From assembly GCF_019645815.1 (NCBI RefSeq), contig NZ_CP080997.1, positions 62,001 through 126,000 of the forward strand: 64,000 nucleotides of DNA. The letters run 5' to 3'. Shown in pieces: positions 8,348-17,362 of the stretch (positions within the stretch are counted from its first letter, which is position 1; the number at the start of each line of letters is the position of its first letter). A program made the translations under genes and the position numbers. Source of the stretch: Mycolicibacter heraklionensis. GTDB lineage: Bacteria > Actinomycetota > Actinomycetes > Mycobacteriales > Mycobacteriaceae. A model generated the notes under the pieces. The model ran no database searches and was not told the origin of the DNA. It worked only from the letters and a program-made list of their open reading frames with translations.

Positions 8348-8416
8348 CGTCACATTGCGGATGGTAGACCTCAACCAGGCCCAAGGCCCCTGGATCGCAC
8401 CCGGTTGCGCTGACCC

Positions 8417-8770
8417 CTACCGCCCCAACGGCTTATAGAACACCAGCCCGTTGCCCTTGTTGTCGTAGACCACCGCACGCCGCTCGTGCGCGTCGTCGTA
8501 GGGGCCCTTCACGATTCCGCCGCCACTGGCCTCGATGGCTTTCGCGGCGCCGTCGACGTCGTCGGTCTTGATGCCGACCACGACCTGCCCGTGAATGGGG
8601 TGATCCACCGCGGTCGCCAATGCCAGCGTCACCGATCCGCCGTCGAGGGCGGCGAAGTGCGCGCCGTCGCGAAACTTCAGCGGCATGCCGAGGGTCTCGC
8701 TGTAGAACTTGATCGATTCGTCCAGGTCGTCGGTGGACAAGACGATCATCCGGATGTCGTGGTCGCTCAC
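8417..8770 (-). CDS. VOC-superfamily (glyoxalase-like) protein
   Basis: 117 residues, GTG start behind AGGAGG. Single vicinal-oxygen-chelate domain: MIVLSTDDLDESIKFYSETL at the N-terminus and RRAVVYDNKGNGLVFYKPL at the C-terminus, the usual beta-alpha-beta-beta-beta repeats. Members bind a divalent metal and act on small electrophiles or diols, or serve as resistance proteins. The typical first metal ligand His is absent (IRMIVLS), so catalysis is uncertain. Divergent from the hydrolase at 8828. Confidence 0.8.
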   Translation of the reverse strand: MSDHDIRMIVLSTDDLDESIKFYSETLGMPLKFRDGAHFAALDGGSVTLALATAVDHPIHGQVVVGIKTDDVDGAAKAIEASGGGIVKGPYDDAHERRAVVYDNKGNGLVFYKPLGR

Positions 8771-8827
8771 TGCTACCTCCTGTGGGTTCGATCTCGGTCC
8801 AGGCTAAGCCCGGGATACCGTCAGCGG

Positions 8828-9754
8828 GTGGGTAAACGCCTTGCCGCTTTGGTCATCACGGTCGTTCTCGTCGCCCTGCTGGTCAATACGGTAGTCACCG
8901 ACCGCATCGCACGGGCCGCGGAGCCGTTTGCGCAGGGGCGGGTGCTGGAGCTGCCCGGACCGGATCTCAACGTGCGCGAGTACGGCTCGGGCGGGGACCG
9001 CGCCATCGTGCTGTTGCACGGCTACTCGGCATCGATTCAATGGTGGGATGCGGTGGCACCGGCGCTGACAAGCGAAGCCCGCGTGGTCGCGATCGACCTG
9101 GTTGGCCACGGCGGCTCCGAGGCCCCGAGCGACGCGGGCCCGTACAGCGCGGAGGGGCAGGCAACGGCCGTGCACCACGCGCTCGACGCCCTGGGCGTAC
9201 GCCACGCGGTGCTGGTCGGGCATTCGATGGGTGGGACGGTAGCCACCGCGCTGGCCGAGAGCGCACCGGACCTGGTGGACCGCGTGATCGTCTCCGACAC
9301 CCCCGCGGCGCTGGGGATGACGGCGATGCCCGCGCTGGGCAACGCGGTGTGCTGGCCGGTGCTCGGCGCCGCTGTCGACCGGTTGCGCAGCCTCGACGCC
9401 GTCGACAAGAGTTCGCTGCAGACCGGGTTCGCCGCGGACTTCCCGATTCCGGAGTTGGCCTACCGGTCGTTGAAACGGATGACCCACAACGCATTGTGCG
9501 ACGCCAAGACCGCGGGCCGGATCAACGAGCAGCGGGCGGTGGCCGACCGGCCGGCGAGTTTGGGCAAACCGGTGTTGGTGGTGTGGGGCGACAGGGATGT
9601 GCTGACCCCGACCGCCCAGAACGTCGAACGCTATCGCCAAGCCGGCCTGCAGCCGGTCGTCATCGCCGGATCAGGACACAGTCCCTTACTCGAGAAGCCA
9701 AGCGAATTCATCAGCACCATCAAGACTTTCGTCAATGGAGAACACAAAAGCTAG
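8828..9754 (+). CDS. Membrane-anchored alpha/beta hydrolase
   Basis: 308 residues from GTG 8828. An N-terminal hydrophobic segment (LAALVITVVLVALLVNTVV) is a signal anchor. The fold is an alpha/beta hydrolase: oxyanion-region HGYSASIQWW, nucleophile elbow GHSMGG (Ser at about residue 138), Asp in VVWGDRDVLTP and catalytic His in GSGHSPLLEKP. Likely an esterase or lipase-like enzyme of the envelope; substrate unknown. Its stop overlaps the stop of the convergent dipeptidase by four bases. Confidence 0.85.
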   Translation: MGKRLAALVITVVLVALLVNTVVTDRIARAAEPFAQGRVLELPGPDLNVREYGSGGDRAIVLLHGYSASIQWWDAVAPALTSEARVVAIDLVGHGGSEAPSDAGPYSAEGQATAVHHALDALGVRHAVLVGHSMGGTVATALAESAPDLVDRVIVSDTPAALGMTAMPALGNAVCWPVLGAAVDRLRSLDAVDKSSLQTGFAADFPIPELAYRSLKRMTHNALCDAKTAGRINEQRAVADRPASLGKPVLVVWGDRDVLTPTAQNVERYRQAGLQPVVIAGSGHSPLLEKPSEFISTIKTFVNGEHKS

Positions 9755-10707
9755 GTCGGCCATGTCTGCCGTGCCACCCGGTGGAAGTTGCCACCGAGCA
9801 CGGCGTTGACGTCGGCGGCGGCCCAACCGCGTGCCGAAAGGTGTTCGCGCAGTCCCAGCCAGGTCTCCGGCGGCATCCACTGGATCGGACCCCAACGGGT
9901 GTAGCTCTCGTCGAACAACTGCGGGTTGGCGACCAGCTCGGCGTTGAAGTCGGCGTGGTCGAAGGAATAGTCGGTGCTGACCCCGACGTGCTCGATGCCC
10001 ACCAGCTCGACCGCGTACTCCAGGTGGCGCGCTACTGCGTCGAGCGTGGGGGTGTTGGGGCCCAAGAAGATTCCCACCGCGGTGATGCCGACGACGCCGC
10101 CGGTGGCCGCGCACGCCCGGGCCTGATCGTCGGTGATATTGCGGGGGTGGTCCCACACCGCCCGCATACACGAATGGCTGTAGACGACCGGGCCGACCGA
10201 GACCGCGCACATGTCCAGGCCGGTGCGGGCGCTGCAGTGCGAGCCGTCGGGAACCATGCCCACCGCGTTCATCTCGGCGACGATCGCGCGGCCCCACGCG
10301 GTCAGCCCGCCGTCGACGGAGTCCAGGCAGCCGCTGCCCGCACGGTTGGCGTGGTTGTAGGTGGGCAACAGAGTGCGGACCCCGTGCGTGGCCAAGACGG
10401 CCAGGTTGCCCAGATCGTCGTCGAGCGGGTTGGAGTCCTCCAAGTCGAAGACCACCGCGATCCCGCCGGCACTGGTGATCGCGTCGACGTCATCCACTCC
10501 GGCCGCCACCGTCAGGCCCGGGTGAGCGTCGATGGCGCGGCGGAAGTGCCGCAGCAGGGCCAGCGAGTCGGCGAAGCGCTGCGGGGCATAGCCCGCGTTG
10601 ACCGACAGCAGTGCGCCACTGGAGTGCTGGTAGCGCGCCAGCGGGGCCACCTCGGCGCTGTCCTGCAGCGGCAAGCAGGTGTGCTGATCCCACAGCAGCG
10701 TGCTCAT
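9751..10707 (-). CDS. Membrane dipeptidase (peptidase M19 family)
   Basis: 318 residues from ATG 10707. Renal-dipeptidase-type amidohydrolase: WDQHTCLPL at the N-terminus in place of the classic DxHxD metal site, VVFDLEDSN, PDGSHCSARTGLDMC, YSHSCMRAVWDHPRNITDDQ and GVSTDYSFDH. The metal-binding His residues in the SHC and SHS motifs and the Asp in the last motif are visible. The first HxD is altered to DQHT, so metal coordination may differ. Family members hydrolyse dipeptides. Confidence 0.8.
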   Translation of the reverse strand: MSTLLWDQHTCLPLQDSAEVAPLARYQHSSGALLSVNAGYAPQRFADSLALLRHFRRAIDAHPGLTVAAGVDDVDAITSAGGIAVVFDLEDSNPLDDDLGNLAVLATHGVRTLLPTYNHANRAGSGCLDSVDGGLTAWGRAIVAEMNAVGMVPDGSHCSARTGLDMCAVSVGPVVYSHSCMRAVWDHPRNITDDQARACAATGGVVGITAVGIFLGPNTPTLDAVARHLEYAVELVGIEHVGVSTDYSFDHADFNAELVANPQLFDESYTRWGPIQWMPPETWLGLREHLSARGWAAADVNAVLGGNFHRVARQTWPT

Positions 10708-10761
10708 AGCCGCTGATCTTGCTCTGCACGGCGCCCGAATGCGACGCATTAATCTAGCCGC

Positions 10762-11373
10762 ATGGCAATCGACGCGCGGCCCGCGCTGAAATCGGACATC
10801 ACACCGCTGGCGCAGGCGTTGGGGCGCGCGTTCTACGACGACCCGGTGTCGATGTGGTTGCTGCCGGACGATGCCGCCCGCGCCGAACAGTTGACGACGT
10901 TCTTCGGGACCTCGACCCGGGTTCACCACTTGGCGGGCGGTGGGGTCGAGGTGGCCTACGACGGTTCGGTGGTCGGATCGGCTGCGCTGTGGGATCCGCC
11001 GAACCGCTGGAAGCAGTCGACCTGGTCTCAGCTGCGGATGGTGCCTTCCCTGTTCCGGTCGTTCGGCTTTCGCCTTTCCCAAGGGCGGGCGCTCGCGGAC
11101 CTGTTGGATGCCAACCACCCCGAGGAGCCGCACTGGTATCTGGCGGTGATCGGCAGTGACCCGTCCGTGCGAGGGCGAGGTTTCGGGCAGGCCGTCATGC
11201 AGCCGCGGCTGGATCGCTGCGACGCCGAGTTGTGCCCGGCGTACCTGGAGTCCAGCAAGCACGAAAACGTGCCGTACTACGAGCGTTTCGGCTTCCGGGT
11301 GATCGGCGAGATCACGTTGCCCAACGGAGGACCGACGCTGTGGCGGATGTGGCGGGAGCCGCAGACCCCGTAG
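10762..11373 (+). CDS. GNAT-family N-acetyltransferase
   Basis: 203 residues. GNAT fold with the acetyl-CoA loop VIGSDPSVRGRGFGQAVMQP (RGRGFG is the Q/RxxGxG/A motif) at about residues 130-150, followed by PAYLESSKHENVPYYERFGF, the common substrate and exit part of the fold. The acceptor cannot be told. It starts 54 bp after the divergent dipeptidase start. Confidence 0.85.
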   Translation: MAIDARPALKSDITPLAQALGRAFYDDPVSMWLLPDDAARAEQLTTFFGTSTRVHHLAGGGVEVAYDGSVVGSAALWDPPNRWKQSTWSQLRMVPSLFRSFGFRLSQGRALADLLDANHPEEPHWYLAVIGSDPSVRGRGFGQAVMQPRLDRCDAELCPAYLESSKHENVPYYERFGFRVIGEITLPNGGPTLWRMWREPQTP

Positions 11374-11384
11374 CGGCCAAAGGG

Positions 11385-12503
11385 TCAGTCCCCGATCGAG
11401 CCGCTGAGTCGTTCGGCGGCGGCGAGGTAGTCCTCGGCGAACTCGAACACGACGTCGCGGGCAGGCTTCACCTTGTTCATCAGACCGACGCCCTGGCCCA
11501 CGAAATAGGTGGACAGGGCCTGCGCCCCAGGGTGTCCGGTGGCGGCCAGCTTGTCGATGCGACGCAGTGTGGGTTCGGCGATCATCGACTGCAGCGGTAA
11601 CGGCAGCGTCGGGTGGCCCTTGTCGTTGGGCCGCCACGCATCCGTCCAATCAGAGATCAGTTGGCGAGCGGGCTTGCCGGTGCGCCCGGTGGAGCGAATG
11701 GTGTCCCGCGACGTAGCTGCGAGCATCTTCTGCACGGTGTGCGGCGCGGTTTCGGCTTCCTCGGTGGTGAGCCACACCGAACCCGTCCACGCACCGGCGG
11801 CGCCCAAGGCCACGCAGGCCGCCATCTGTCGACCGGTGACGATCCCGCCGGCGGCAAGCACGGGCACGGCGTTGTCGATCGCTTCGATCACTTCGGGAAC
11901 GACGACCAGCGTGGAGACTTCGCCGCAGTGGCCGCCGGCCTCGGTGCCCTGGGCGACGATGAGGTCGACGCCGTGGGCCACCTGTTTGATCGCATGTTCC
12001 TTGGCGCCCACCAAAGCCGCGACCGGGATGCCGTTGTCTTTTCCGGACTTGATCATGTAGTCCGGCGGCACCCCGAGAGCGTTGGCCATCAGGCGGATGG
12101 GATGGGCGACGGCAACCTCGAGCAGTTGCTCGCCGGCGCTACCGGCGAGCATGGCCGAACCCAGTCGGGGGGTCTCGTCGGGCTCAATGTCATGCTGCGC
12201 CAGCAGGTCTGCGATGAAGGCCCGGTACTCATCGGGGATCCGGTCGGACAGTTGGCGGCCGGAAAGGTTCTCGCCCTTGCCTTCGAATTTGGCGGGCACG
12301 ATGATGTCGATGCCGTAGGGCTTTCCCTTGACCTGCTCGTCGATCCAGCTCAGCTCCCGATCCAACTGCTCGGGGGTGTAGGCGGCGCCACCGAGCACGC
12401 CGAAGCCGCCCGCGTTCGTCACGGCGGCCACGACATCGCGGCAGTGGCTGAACGCGAACAGCGGGAAGTCGATGCCGTACTGCTCGCAGATGGGGGTCTT
12501 CAT
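11385..12503 (-). CDS. Nitronate monooxygenase family flavoprotein
   Basis: 372 residues behind an AAGGAG site. FMN-dependent TIM-barrel enzyme of the nitronate monooxygenase/2-nitropropane dioxygenase family: NAGGFGVLGGAAYTPEQLD at the N-terminus, IVAQGTEAGGHCG (the conserved AQGxEAGGH flavin-binding motif) in the middle and VPVLAAGGIVTGRQMAACVALGA for phosphate binding. Family members oxidise alkyl nitronates; several actinobacterial homologues have unknown substrates. Confidence 0.88.
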   Translation of the reverse strand: MKTPICEQYGIDFPLFAFSHCRDVVAAVTNAGGFGVLGGAAYTPEQLDRELSWIDEQVKGKPYGIDIIVPAKFEGKGENLSGRQLSDRIPDEYRAFIADLLAQHDIEPDETPRLGSAMLAGSAGEQLLEVAVAHPIRLMANALGVPPDYMIKSGKDNGIPVAALVGAKEHAIKQVAHGVDLIVAQGTEAGGHCGEVSTLVVVPEVIEAIDNAVPVLAAGGIVTGRQMAACVALGAAGAWTGSVWLTTEEAETAPHTVQKMLAATSRDTIRSTGRTGKPARQLISDWTDAWRPNDKGHPTLPLPLQSMIAEPTLRRIDKLAATGHPGAQALSTYFVGQGVGLMNKVKPARDVVFEFAEDYLAAAERLSGSIGD

Positions 12504-12633
12504 GGTGTCGCCACTCCTTTGTTCACCGGGGATCGAGGACGGCTCCTGGCCCCGCGAGCCGAGGTAACTGCCAGGACGCTATCGCAGCCCAGGTGACGCG
12601 TCGCGGCTGGTGCGGCTCCCGGCCCAAACACCG

Positions 12634-12662
12634 ATGCCGCCAGGTCAAAGACCTGGCGGCAT
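12634..12662 (-). terminator. Perfect 13-bp hairpin downstream of phosphodiesterase A
   Basis: ATGCCGCCAGGTC, three-base AAA loop, GACCTGGCGGCAT. The stem is perfect, lies 20 bp beyond the stop of the leftward phosphodiesterase gene and has no long U tract, as is common for mycobacterial intrinsic terminators. Confidence 0.8.
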
Positions 12663-12681
12663 GTCGGCGTACGAAGAGCTA

Positions 12682-14115
12682 TCAGCCCACCAGTGCGTCG
12701 AGCAGCCCCGACAGGTCGGAGTCGCCCAGGTCGGGAGCCGAGACGCTGTGGTCGGCCAACAAGGACTCGATCCCGGTGAACTCGGAGCTTCCTGGCTGCG
12801 GCAGCGGCGGGTCGGTCGGCGCGATGACTCCGGATCCCGTCAGGTAGGCGACGCCGTGGGCCACCAGCTGGGTCGAGTCCACGATCAGCCCGCCCACGAA
12901 ATCGTTGACCTGCTGGGCGAATTGGGCCAGTCCGCTGATCAGGAAGATGTCCTGGTCGACGATTCCCTGCAGGAACTTGTCGATGTCGGTGACAACGCCG
13001 TTGAGCAGGTACGGGATGGTGGCGATGACGGTACGCAGACCGAGCGCCAGGTCATTGCCGATGTTCGGGTAGCCGAACATCGCGATCGCGTCGGTGAGGG
13101 CCTGCTTGAGGTCGGTGGGCTCGACGATGCCGTTCAGGACGGTCGGGTCGTTCGCCATCGAGACACCGTCGAAGTCCGACCGCATCGGCACACCGAACAG
13201 CGACAAGATCGTGGGCGTGATGTCGGCGATCGAGTAGTTCAGGTTCTGGCTGCCGTCGGTCGCGTGATCGCCGGCCTGATCGAAGATGACGAACTGCGAC
13301 GTCTCGTTGGGCGACTGGAAGCCATGCCCGAAGCCGAGCGACTGCTGGTGGCCGTGGTCGGTGGTGATGATGATCGACCAGTCGTCACCGGTGGCCGCCT
13401 TGGCCTGCGCGACGGCGGCCAAGATCGCTTGAATGTTGGCGCCGACATTGATCACGGCCTGCTCGTACTCGGCCGACCCGCCGCCGAACCCGTGTCCGGC
13501 CTCGTCGACCTGCACCTGGTAGGAGAACATGAAGGTGTCGATGTTCGGGTTGGTCGTGGTCGCCAGGATCTGGGCGATCGTCTGCGCGGTGACTTCCGCG
13601 TCGGTGTCGGCCCAGCTGTTCTGGAACGGGACGAACAGGTTGTTGTCGGCCCCGTAGCCGCCCGCGGCGCCGATGTCGTTGATGTAGTCCCAGTCGGCGA
13701 TCACCGAGGTCTCGATGTTCGGGTTGTGGTACTCGAGCAGGTTGAACACCGTCGGCCACGAGTTGTACGGGCTGGACTCGAACACGTTGTTGATCACGCC
13801 GTGCTTGTCGTCCCACACCCCGGTGAGGATCGTCGACCACGACGGGCCGGAGATCGTGGTGTGGTTGACCTCGCTGGTGGCCCCGGTGATGCCCTGGTCC
13901 ATGGCGGTCTTGAAGCCGCTGTCTTCGTTGTAGGCGTACTCGAGGATCTTGGAGAGGTTGGTTCCGTCGGTGCCGATCAGCAGCACGTGCTCGGCGGCAA
14001 GCAGCCAGTCGGCCGTTGTTGCGGACAGTCCCGCCGGCGTCCCGACGGCGGCCCCCATCCCGGCGACCAGGCCGGCGACGGCCACACCACTGAGGAACTT
14101 CTTGATTGTTGTCAC
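12682..14115 (-). CDS. Exported type I phosphodiesterase/nucleotide pyrophosphatase-like protein A
   Basis: 477 residues with a signal peptide (KKFLSGVAVAGLVAGMGAAVG). Alkaline-phosphatase-superfamily fold: LLIGTDGTNLSKILEYAY (first metal Asp), ISGPSWSTILTGVWDDKHGV (nucleophile region), YQVQVDEAGHGFG (DxxGH metal site) and IITTDHGH (metal Asp/His). Enzymes of this group cleave phosphodiester or phosphomonoester bonds of nucleotides and head groups. The C-terminal 130 residues are helical and unassigned. It has its own copy of the promoter region found before copy C. Confidence 0.82.
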   Translation of the reverse strand: MTTIKKFLSGVAVAGLVAGMGAAVGTPAGLSATTADWLLAAEHVLLIGTDGTNLSKILEYAYNEDSGFKTAMDQGITGATSEVNHTTISGPSWSTILTGVWDDKHGVINNVFESSPYNSWPTVFNLLEYHNPNIETSVIADWDYINDIGAAGGYGADNNLFVPFQNSWADTDAEVTAQTIAQILATTTNPNIDTFMFSYQVQVDEAGHGFGGGSAEYEQAVINVGANIQAILAAVAQAKAATGDDWSIIITTDHGHQQSLGFGHGFQSPNETSQFVIFDQAGDHATDGSQNLNYSIADITPTILSLFGVPMRSDFDGVSMANDPTVLNGIVEPTDLKQALTDAIAMFGYPNIGNDLALGLRTVIATIPYLLNGVVTDIDKFLQGIVDQDIFLISGLAQFAQQVNDFVGGLIVDSTQLVAHGVAYLTGSGVIAPTDPPLPQPGSSEFTGIESLLADHSVSAPDLGDSDLSGLLDALVG

Positions 14116-14240
14116 GATCGGATTCCCTCGTACGAGTTATGCCAGCCAATTGGGCGCAAGACTAGCAGTTACCCAGCGAAAACTCAGCTTTCTGCCCGAA
14201 ATTGCTCATTTGGGCAGGGTGTTGCTGAGGAGGCCTGTGG
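14116..14240 (-). promoter_or_regulatory. Upstream region of copy A, duplicated
   Basis: Aligns base by base, with scattered changes, to 17199-17330 upstream of copy C. Shared landmarks are CACGATCG next to the ATG, CTAGCAG, AAAxTTCAGCTTT and GCTCATTT. Copy B lacks all but the first few bases, so copies A and C have comparable promoters while B depends on readthrough. Confidence 0.65.
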
Positions 14241-14279
14241 GTTATTTCAGCTGGCCATACGCGCGTAGTCCGAGGTGTA

Positions 14280-15743
14280 TCAGCTCAGCGGGGCATCCAC
14301 GTCGAGCAGCAGGGGCAGCTCGGCGCCGCCCAGGTCGGGGGCTGCGAAGGCGTGGTCCGCCAGCAAGGAGTCCAGCGAACCGGTGAACTCGGCGCCCCCC
14401 GGAACGGGCAGCGGCGCGTCGTTCGGTGGGATGACGCCGGCCCCGGTGAAGTACGCAACCACCCTGCCGATATCGGTGAGCACGTCGGCCGTGGCCTCGC
14501 CGACGGTCTTGAGCACCCACTGTGCGCCCTCGGCGAGCCCGCTGACCAGGAAGATGTCCTTGTCGACGATCGACTGCAGGAAGTTGAGGATGGGCGGCAG
14601 CGCGTAATTCTCGAGGAAGTAGCCGGCCCCGCCCGCCAGCGCCCGGATGCTCAGCATGATGTCGATGCCGATGTTCGGGTAGCCGTAGCTGTGGATCGCG
14701 TCGGTGAGTGCCTGCTTGAGATCGGCCGGGAACACGATGCCGTTGAGGATGTCCGGGTCGGTCTGCATCGGGACACCGTCGAAGTCCGACCGCATCGGGA
14801 TCCCGAAAGCCTGCAGGATGGTGGGCGTGATGTCGACGGTCTGGTAGCTCAAGCTCTGGCCGCCGGCCTGCGCGTCATTTCCAGCCAGCGACAACATCAC
14901 GAAACTCGACGTCTCGTTGGGCGACTGGAAGCCGTGGCCGAGGCTGAATCCGAACAGGTCTGGGTTCTGCTGGTGGCCGTGGTCGGTGACCGCGATGATC
15001 GTCCAGCGATCGCCGGTGGCCGCCTCGGCGGCGGCGACCGCCTCCAGAATCTCTTTGAAGTTGGCCCCGACGTTGATGACGGCGTCTCGGTACTCATCCG
15101 AACCGCCGCCGTACGAGTGTCCGGCGTGGTCGACCTGCGACTGGTAGGAGAACATGAACGTGTCGAGGTTCGGGTTGTTCGTGGTCGCCAGAATCCGGGA
15201 GATCGTCTCCTGGGTGACCAGGTAGTCCATCTCCGCCGAGGTGGAGCCACCGGAGATGCCGATGATGTTGTCGGCCGGATAGCCGCCCGTGGAGGCCATG
15301 TCGGTGAACAGGCCCCGGCCGGAGATCACGGTGGTGTCGACCTCTGGCTTGTTGTACTCGATCAGGTTGAACACCGACGGCCAGGTGGTGTACGGCTCGG
15401 GCCGGTAGACGTTGCTGACCACCCCGTGCTTGTCGTCCCACACCCCGGTGAGAATCGTCGACCACGACGGCGTGGACATCGTCATATGGCCTGCGATGGT
15501 GGTGGCCGCGGTGATGCCCCGGTCCATCAGCATCTTGAAGCCGCTGTCGTCGTTGTAGGCGTACTCCAGGATCTTGTCCAGGTTGGTGCCGTCGGTGCCC
15601 AGCAGCAGCACGTGCTCGGCGGCGAGCATCCACTCGGCGGTCACGGCGGACAGGCCCGGCTGCGTCCCCACGACCGCCGCACCCGTTCCCGCAACCAGGC
15701 TGGCGACGGCCGTACCGCACAGAAACTGCTTCACCTTCGTCAC
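14280..15743 (-). CDS. Exported type I phosphodiesterase-like protein B
   Basis: 487 residues. Tandem paralogue of copies A and C with signal peptide (KQFLCGTAVASLVAGTGAAV) and the same motifs: LLLGTDGTNLDKILEYAY, STPSWSTILTGVWDDKHGV, YQSQVDHAGHSYGG and IAVTDHGHQQ. It is the most divergent in the mid region, with SGRGLFTDMASTGGYPADN in place of the A and C sequence. Only 54 bp separate it from copy C upstream, so B is probably cotranscribed with C. Confidence 0.82.
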   Translation of the reverse strand: MTKVKQFLCGTAVASLVAGTGAAVVGTQPGLSAVTAEWMLAAEHVLLLGTDGTNLDKILEYAYNDDSGFKMLMDRGITAATTIAGHMTMSTPSWSTILTGVWDDKHGVVSNVYRPEPYTTWPSVFNLIEYNKPEVDTTVISGRGLFTDMASTGGYPADNIIGISGGSTSAEMDYLVTQETISRILATTNNPNLDTFMFSYQSQVDHAGHSYGGGSDEYRDAVINVGANFKEILEAVAAAEAATGDRWTIIAVTDHGHQQNPDLFGFSLGHGFQSPNETSSFVMLSLAGNDAQAGGQSLSYQTVDITPTILQAFGIPMRSDFDGVPMQTDPDILNGIVFPADLKQALTDAIHSYGYPNIGIDIMLSIRALAGGAGYFLENYALPPILNFLQSIVDKDIFLVSGLAEGAQWVLKTVGEATADVLTDIGRVVAYFTGAGVIPPNDAPLPVPGGAEFTGSLDSLLADHAFAAPDLGGAELPLLLDVDAPLS

Positions 15744-15797
15744 GATCGGGGTCTCCTCGTTGAAGTGGTTTGGTGTGGCGCCGTCGGTTTCGGCGGA

Positions 15798-17198
15798 TCA
15801 GCCCAGCAGGGCCTCGATGTTGAGCAGTTGAGACAGGTCGGAGAACTCGGCGCTGCCCGGCGCCGGTAGCGGCGTGTCTTCGGGCGCGATCACGCCCGAC
15901 CCCAACAGGTGGGCGACCACCCCGGCCACGGCGTTTGTCGAGTCGACCACCGCCCCGCCGACGGTGTTGACCAGCCACTGGGTGCCCTCGGCCAGTGCGC
16001 TGATTCCGAAGATGTCCTGGTCGACGATCCCCTGCAGGTACTGGTCGATCTGGGTCACAAATTTGTCGAGGAAGTAGGGGATGGAGGCGAACACCGTCCG
16101 GATGCCCAGCGTGAGGTCGTTGCCGATGTTCGGGTAGCCGTACATCGCGATCGCGTCGGTGAGGGCCTGTTTGAGGTCGGCGGGCGTGACGTTGCCGTTC
16201 AGGACGGTCGGGTCGAATGCCATGGAGACGCCGTCGAAGTCCGAGCGCAGCGGAATGCCGAACAGCGACAAGATCGTCGGCGTGATGTCGGCGATCGAGT
16301 AGTTCAGGTTCTGGCTGCCGTCGGTCGCGTGATCACCGGCTTGATCGAAGATGACGAACGACGTTGTCTCATTGGGCGACTGGAAGCCGTGGCCGATGCT
16401 GAGCCCGGGAAGGGTCACCGTCTGCTGGTGGCCGTGGTCGGTGGTGACGATGATCGACCAGTCGTCGCCGGTGATCGCCTGCACCTGAGCGATCGCGGCC
16501 AGGATCTCCTGGATGTTGGCCCCGAGATTGATGATGGCCTGCATATATTCTTCCGACCCGCCGGCGAACGAGTGCCCGGCGTGGTCGGCCTGCGACTGGT
16601 AGGAGAACAGGAAACTCGAGATGTCATCCGGGTTGTCGGCCGTGCCGAGGATCTGGGCGATGGTGAGCGCGGTGACCAGCTCGTCGCTGTCGGCGGGACT
16701 GTCCCCGGCCGGGACGAAGATGTTGTTGTCGACCGCGTATCCGCCGGTGTCGGCCAATTGGTTGAGGTACTCCCAATTGCTGATGATCGTGGTGTCGATC
16801 TCCGGCTTGTTGTACTCGATCAGGTTGAACACCGACGGCCACGCGTTGTACGGCTCGGGCCGGAACAGGTTGTTGTAGACCCCGTGCTTGTCGTCCCACA
16901 CGCCGGTGAGGATCGTCGACCACGACGGCCCGGAGAGAGTGGTGTGGTTGGTCAGACTTGCGGTTCCGGTAATGCCCTGGTCCATCGCCGTCTTGAACCC
17001 GCTGTCGTCGCCATAGGCGTACTCCAGGACCTTCGAGAGGGTGACGCCGTCGAGGCCGATCAGCAACACGTGCTCGGCGGTGAGCATCCAGTCGGCGGTC
17101 AGCGTCGACAGGCCGACCTGCGTCCCTGCCGCCGCTCCGGTTCCCGCAACCAGGCTGGCGACGGCCGCACCGCACAGAAACTGCTTCACCTTTGTCAC
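15798..17198 (-). CDS. Exported type I phosphodiesterase-like protein C
   Basis: 466 residues, first of the three in transcription order. Signal peptide KQFLCGAAVASLVAGTGAAA, then LLIGLDGVTLSKVLEYAY, LSGPSWSTILTGVWDDKHGV, YQSQADHAGHSFAGG and IIVTTDHGH. The catalytic and metal-binding positions match copies A and B. Its C-terminal half is closer to A than to B, and the duplicated promoter supports an A-C duplication event. Confidence 0.82.
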   Translation of the reverse strand: MTKVKQFLCGAAVASLVAGTGAAAGTQVGLSTLTADWMLTAEHVLLIGLDGVTLSKVLEYAYGDDSGFKTAMDQGITGTASLTNHTTLSGPSWSTILTGVWDDKHGVYNNLFRPEPYNAWPSVFNLIEYNKPEIDTTIISNWEYLNQLADTGGYAVDNNIFVPAGDSPADSDELVTALTIAQILGTADNPDDISSFLFSYQSQADHAGHSFAGGSEEYMQAIINLGANIQEILAAIAQVQAITGDDWSIIVTTDHGHQQTVTLPGLSIGHGFQSPNETTSFVIFDQAGDHATDGSQNLNYSIADITPTILSLFGIPLRSDFDGVSMAFDPTVLNGNVTPADLKQALTDAIAMYGYPNIGNDLTLGIRTVFASIPYFLDKFVTQIDQYLQGIVDQDIFGISALAEGTQWLVNTVGGAVVDSTNAVAGVVAHLLGSGVIAPEDTPLPAPGSAEFSDLSQLLNIEALLG

Positions 17199-17330
17199 GA
17201 TCGATTTCCCTCGCCGGAGTTACGCGGACTACTTGGCGGCGATGCTAGCAGCTGGCCCCCAGGAAAAATTCAGCTTTATGGCCCGCATCGCTCATTTACC
17301 CAGAAAGTTACTGAGGAATCTGGGTTAGCC
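17199..17330 (-). promoter_or_regulatory. Upstream region of copy C, duplicated
   Basis: Partner of 14116-14240. It should carry the promoter for the C-B pair. No operator palindrome stands out. Confidence 0.65.
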
Positions 17331-17362
17331 GTCCAGGTGCGTCGGCGCCCGACACCTCCGGG

